Below are positions 60,626 to 64,000 of a stretch of 64,000 nt of DNA, piece by piece. Source of the DNA: Misgurnus anguillicaudatus. Its lineage: Eukaryota > Chordata > Actinopteri > Cypriniformes > Cobitidae. Position 1 is the first letter of the stretch, and each line of letters begins with the position of its first letter. Under the pieces are notes generated by a model. It saw only the letters and a program-made list of their open reading frames with translations, made no database searches and was not told the DNA's origin. Both the position numbers and the translations under genes were made by a program. The DNA lies in the NCBI RefSeq assembly GCF_027580225.2, contig NC_073340.2, positions 33,120,501 to 33,184,500 on the forward strand. The letters run 5' to 3'.

Positions 60626-61429
60626 AGAAACAATGCCGTAAGGCATGGGTCTTCAACCGGGGGTCCGCGACGGAACTGCAGGGGGTCCGCCAAATGATGT
60701 TTGACCACAAGCTATTTTTGCTAAAAACGTAAAATTTATGTACAAATAACGTTAAATGTCCCCTTTAAGTTGTGCACGTGCGTGGCTGCGAAGGCGCGCG
60801 TTCAGTTTAGCAAGCGGACCAAAATAAAATATCTGAAGATTATAAATGTACACTCAGGAAGCAGCAGTAGCAGCAGAAAAGGCATCATAAAACAGGTAAA
60901 TCTTATAGGCATGTGTGTCTTTCTTTCAGAAAGTTATTTTAGAATCAGTGCGACATTGTCTCATCTGAGTTATATTTCTGAAATTGGACGGCTGTTTCAC
61001 GCGGTTCAGATTTAAAGCGCTAACTCAACAGGCAAATGACGCCACACCGCGTCTGCATTATAAACTTTGACAAAAATGTATGAAACGCGCACCGTGATGG
61101 TGCTTGGTGCAAGATTCATAGTCAGTTTGAAATCTGCCTCTCAAAAAGTTCCCCCAAAGAGATGCGCGCGGACTCGATGCATGTTTTCTCCTTTCGTCTG
61201 ATATGAAGCTATGCAAAATAAACCTGCGTTACTCAAACTCGTGACAATGACGATACACGAGAAAGGCAACAAACCTCTGAATTATAAAGTAGCACAACCT
61301 CTATCCCCACCAGAATAGAGTCTTTGTGCCATTCACCATGATCAGTCATCTTTATAAACTGAAAGCCCAGGTTCAGGTAAATTCACAGTAAAATGAAAAT
61401 CTATTACACGGCAAATACCTTAAAATAAT

Positions 61430-61482
61430 ATTATATTATTATATTCATATTATTATTATTATTATTATCATTATTATTATAT
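61430..61482. repeat. TTA microsatellite
   Basis: A TTA/ATT run with TCA interruptions inside the hAT. Confidence 0.85.
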
Positions 61483-61604
61483 TCATATAAAAACTAAATC
61501 TACTTTAACAAAAAAATTATGCATGTACTACAACAACAGCATAATAGTGCCAATGTACTGTCTTAATATAGTATGGCTGTGTGACAATATGGTTTGTTTC
61601 TATT

Positions 61605-61855
61605 TGAAGAGTTTCGTTGCAAAACAAGATAACCACCGGTTTTTTTTACTTGTTCAGAAATCTCGTTTTTTGGTTGTGCATTCCAATTAATATCAATTCA
61701 ACTGCAGTTGATTTGTTTTGATTTAAACCTTCATAACTTAAAAAATACAGCTAAGTAGCACCATAAAACAAAATAAAAACATGTTAACAATAATAAACAT
61801 GTTTTGACAAAAAGGTAAAAAATGGATTTATCTCGTTTTGCAACGAAACTCTTCA
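61605..61855. mobile_element. MITE with TGAAGAGTTTCGTTGCAAAA ends
   Basis: The left end TGAAGAGTTTCGTTGCAAAA and the right end TTTTGCAACGAAACTCTTCA are exact complements over 20 bp. It is 251 bp and lies inside the hAT at 60644. Confidence 0.82.
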
Positions 61856-62618
61856 TTTATAAAACAGTTCCAGTCCTTGATTCTGATTGGTCAATAGTTG
61901 TACTTTACTCCACTTTGCTTTGTGCCTAATACGAAAAGGCAGCCTCTCGTACCTTACTGTTTACTTAAATATCAGTTTTACACATTTAGTATCAGGGGGT
62001 CCCTGCTCCATGCCTCCCTCATCTAAGGGGTCCCCGACCCAAAAAACGTTGAAGACCCCTGCCGTAAGGTGCATGTCATCACAACCAGAAGTGATGGTTC
62101 AGGTCTTTGACACAGGGATTCAAATGCAGATGGTTGATTCCCACGAAATCCAGACTTAGAAGGTATCCAACATCAGATTTTTTTTAAAAAGCCCTTGAAG
62201 CCATTTTTTTACACATATAAGATTAAGGTCTGAACTTACTATAACCATTATTTTTAGAGGATTTTAAAAATTATTCCTATATAATTATTTAAATTGTTTA
62301 GATTATCATTATCAAAAATGTTCTTTACCGCAACATGATATTACATTAAATATATGCATTTACAAACTCATGTTTTGGTAATAAGAACTAAAAAGTTGTC
62401 TAGGTACTATGACAAACAAAATTTCAACTTCTGTAGTTGCTAAACTGAACTCTAAACTGAACTGAACTCTTGAACAAATACCTTTGTAACCCAGCATTTG
62501 GTCAAAAATGGATGAGCCCAGCCTGCTGGGTTATAATTTTACCCATGCTGGGTTGTTTCAACCCAAAATACTGGGTTGTTTTAACCCATTGTTATGTCAA
62601 ATATAAACATTTTCTTGG

Positions 62619-63262
62619 TTAACTCTTTCGCCGCCATTGACGAGATATCTCATCAATCAAGAGAAAACGCTTCCCCGCCAATGACGAGTATTCCCGTCTT
62701 TCCGCAATACCACTATTATCCGCAACTTTTTAAACCTGGAACTATTGCCCTAAGGCAGGGGTAGGCAAGTTCGGTCTTAGAGAGCCGCAGTCCTGCATAT
62801 TTTAGCCTAAGCACTGATAATCTAACCTGATGTCTAAATCCTAAAGACATTGATTAGCTTGTTCAGGTGTGTTTGATTAGGGTTGGAACTAAACTCTGCA
62901 GGACTGCGGCTCTGTAGGACCGAACTTGCCTACACCCGCCCTAAGGCAAGCAGCTGCATGTCCGTGTCTGTTTTAAAAATCGCTCTGAATGGGAACTCTA
63001 TGAAAAGTCCGTCACAAAAATGGAATTATCTCTGCTTTTTGCTCAACATGTGGTGTTTTTGCAGAAACCTACCCATATTCAAAAGCTGATTACAAGTTTT
63101 TTTTTTTTGAAAGCAGAGGGTCTGTTCTTTCATCTGATATATTGTATGTTTAAATATTTAAAGAAGAACATTTTCTGGAAGGCATTAAACTTTTGTGAAA
63201 ATCATAAAAAACACTGGCGCTGGCTGGCAACTTTTATTACAACACTGGCGGTGAAAGAGTTA
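62619..63262 (-). mobile_element. TTAACTC-family MITE, copy 5, split by a small hAT
   Basis: The left end is TTAACTCTTTCGCCGCCA and the right end is TGGCGGTGAAAGAGTTAA. The orientation is opposite to copy 1. It carries CGTCTTTCCGCAATACCA and AGCAGCTGCATGTCCGTGTC. The 183-bp insertion is in the same site as the hAT in copy 1. Confidence 0.88.
62756..62938. mobile_element. 183-bp hAT-type MITE
   Basis: The left end CAGGGGTAGGCAAGTTCGG and the complement of the right end CGGGTGTAGGCAAGTTCGG pair closely, followed by GAGCCGCAGTCCTGCA in inverted copies. The 8-bp duplication CCCTAAGG is perfect at 62748-62755 and 62939-62946. Confidence 0.88.
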
Positions 63263-63339
63263 ATTACAATCCAATCTATTTGACCCAATGCTGTGTTGAA
63301 AATAACCCACCATTTGTTTATAGTGTAGTGTTACTAATA

Positions 63340-64000
63340 GGGCCCTATTTTAACAATCTGAAACGCAAGTGCGTAGCGCAAAGCGCAAGTGACTTTGTGG
63401 GCGGATCTTGGGCGCTGTTGCTATTTTCCCGGCGGGAGAAATTACTCTTGCACCAGGCGCAAATCAATAAGGGGTTGGTCTGAGGTAGGTTCATTATTCA
63501 TAGGTGTGGTTTGGGTGTAACGTCAAATAAACCAATCAGAACACTATCCAACATTCCCTTTAAACGCAAGGGCGCAAGTTCCATGGCGGGTTGCTATTAT
63601 TATGACGGATATACCAGGCGCACGCCAGGAGCGGTTCACAGTTGAGGAGAACCACGTTCTTGTAAGAGCAGTCAAAGACAGAGAAGCTGTTTTGTATGGG
63701 GATAGGAGAAACCTGCCCAAACAGTGTAGGTTAAACATGCGTGAGAGGAAATAGCCACAATTGTCTCATCAGCTGGCATCCCCATCGTTGCGCCAAGCGC
63801 TACAATGATGTCAGGAGATGGGGGAATCCCAAGCTTGCCAGCATAAATCGGGCACGCCGTGTAACGGGAGGTAGATCTGCCTATACACATGACCTGACGC
63901 CAGCAGAGGACATTGCTGCGTCCACCCTCACCGCTGAAAGGGTTTGGGGGCTTTGAAATCGGACCCAAGAAACGCAAGCAAGGTCCAACCCCAAAGTACA
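63340..64000 (+). mobile_element. Left part of a PIF/Harbinger-like element, cut by the window edge
   Basis: It starts GGGCCCTATTTTAAC, followed by AACGCAAGTGCGTAGCGCAA and CAAGTGACTTTGTGGGCGG, a left-end type I associate with fish Harbinger elements. A CCAAT motif (AACCAATCAGAAC) lies at 63532. The Myb-like reading frame follows. The right end lies beyond the window, so the target duplication cannot be tested. Confidence 0.5.
63602..63958 (+). pseudogene. Frameshifted Myb/SANT-like protein of a Harbinger element
   Basis: From the ATG at 63602 a frame of 50 codons reads MTDIPGARQERFTVEENHVL and on through VRAVKDREAVLYGDRR, the start of a Myb/SANT-like helix region, and stops at 63752. The next frame picks up at about 63770: CAKRYNDVRRWGN (the third-helix region), then KLASINRARRVTGG, then LTPAEDIAASTLTAERVWG, and stops at 63956. 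This order fits the Myb-like DNA-binding partner that PIF/Harbinger elements encode beside the DDE transposase, where it takes the transposase to the nucleus and the transposon ends. A frameshift, and probably a short deletion in the middle, breaks the gene. Host domesticated relatives exist, but the frame break and the adjacent transposon end make an element copy more likely. Confidence 0.55.

Larger units (their letters stand above)
60644..62061. mobile_element. 1.4-kb hAT-type element
   Basis: The left end is CATGGGTCTTCAACCGGGGG and the right end, complemented, is CAGGGGTCTTCAACG. The 8-bp duplication CCGTAAGG is perfect at 60636-60643 and 62062-62069. Internal GGGGGTCCGC and GGGGTCCCCG motifs are subterminal. 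No transposase domain is seen. A small MITE sits inside. Confidence 0.88.
62489..63326. mobile_element. AACCCAGCATTTGG element, outer layer of a nest
   Basis: The left part has AACCCAGCATTTGGTC, CAGCCTGCTGGGTTAT, GCTGGGTTGTTTCAACCC and CTGGGTTGTTTTAACCC. The right part after the MITE has TTTGACCCAATGCTGTG and AAATAACCCACCATTTG. The TTAACTC MITE has inserted at a TTAA between them. Confidence 0.6.

Overview
The window looks like non-coding nuclear DNA from a teleost fish, most likely a cypriniform. The grounds are the AT-rich base composition, many families of short inverted-repeat DNA transposons, hAT elements with 8-bp target duplications, tRNA-derived SINE pieces with the usual teleost tail, a decayed L2-type LINE 3' end, and no bacterial or phage features. 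I see no intact protein-coding gene. The species call rests on my recognition of these repeat families, not on a database match. Layout: 1-7.6 kb is mostly unique sequence with old fragments and one weak decayed coding fragment (2561-2856). At 7.6-9.2 kb a small hAT is followed by an 880-bp TTAA-flanked foldback. At 9.5-14 kb there is a SINE, a 0.9-kb inverted-repeat element and one spliceable exon candidate (13054-13218). At 14.0-17.3 kb a TTAA MITE is split by a 2.0-kb hAT foldback, followed by another foldback. At 17.3-25 kb there is unique sequence, a second 880-bp foldback, further MITEs and an L2 relic with a MITE inside. At 25.3-33 kb there are two more MITEs, a stretch resembling conserved non-coding DNA (27.36-27.66 kb), and a decayed hAT that keeps a BED zinc finger (29.5-31.3 kb). 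At 33.3-36.7 kb there are stacked elements and a perfect 39-bp hairpin. At 38.16-40.65 kb a tandem array of ten exactly 239-bp units has grown inside one MITE; an unexpanded relative lies at 25.9 kb. At 40.7-64 kb there are several multi-level nests (46.4-48.6, 51.3-53.1, 55.0-56.0, 60.5-62.1 and 62.5-63.3 kb), and the left end of a PIF/Harbinger-like element with a frameshifted Myb-like gene runs off the right edge. No genes here work together as a pathway. The main content is a readable record of transposition: target duplications, empty-site comparisons and insertion order. The most notable observations are (1) a MITE turned into a satellite with a two-unit higher-order repeat; (2) three hAT insertions whose 8-bp duplications all fit CCNTANGG; and (3) two of these, different elements, sitting in the same 8-bp position of two copies of one MITE family. 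I found no convincing new enzymatic or defence system.
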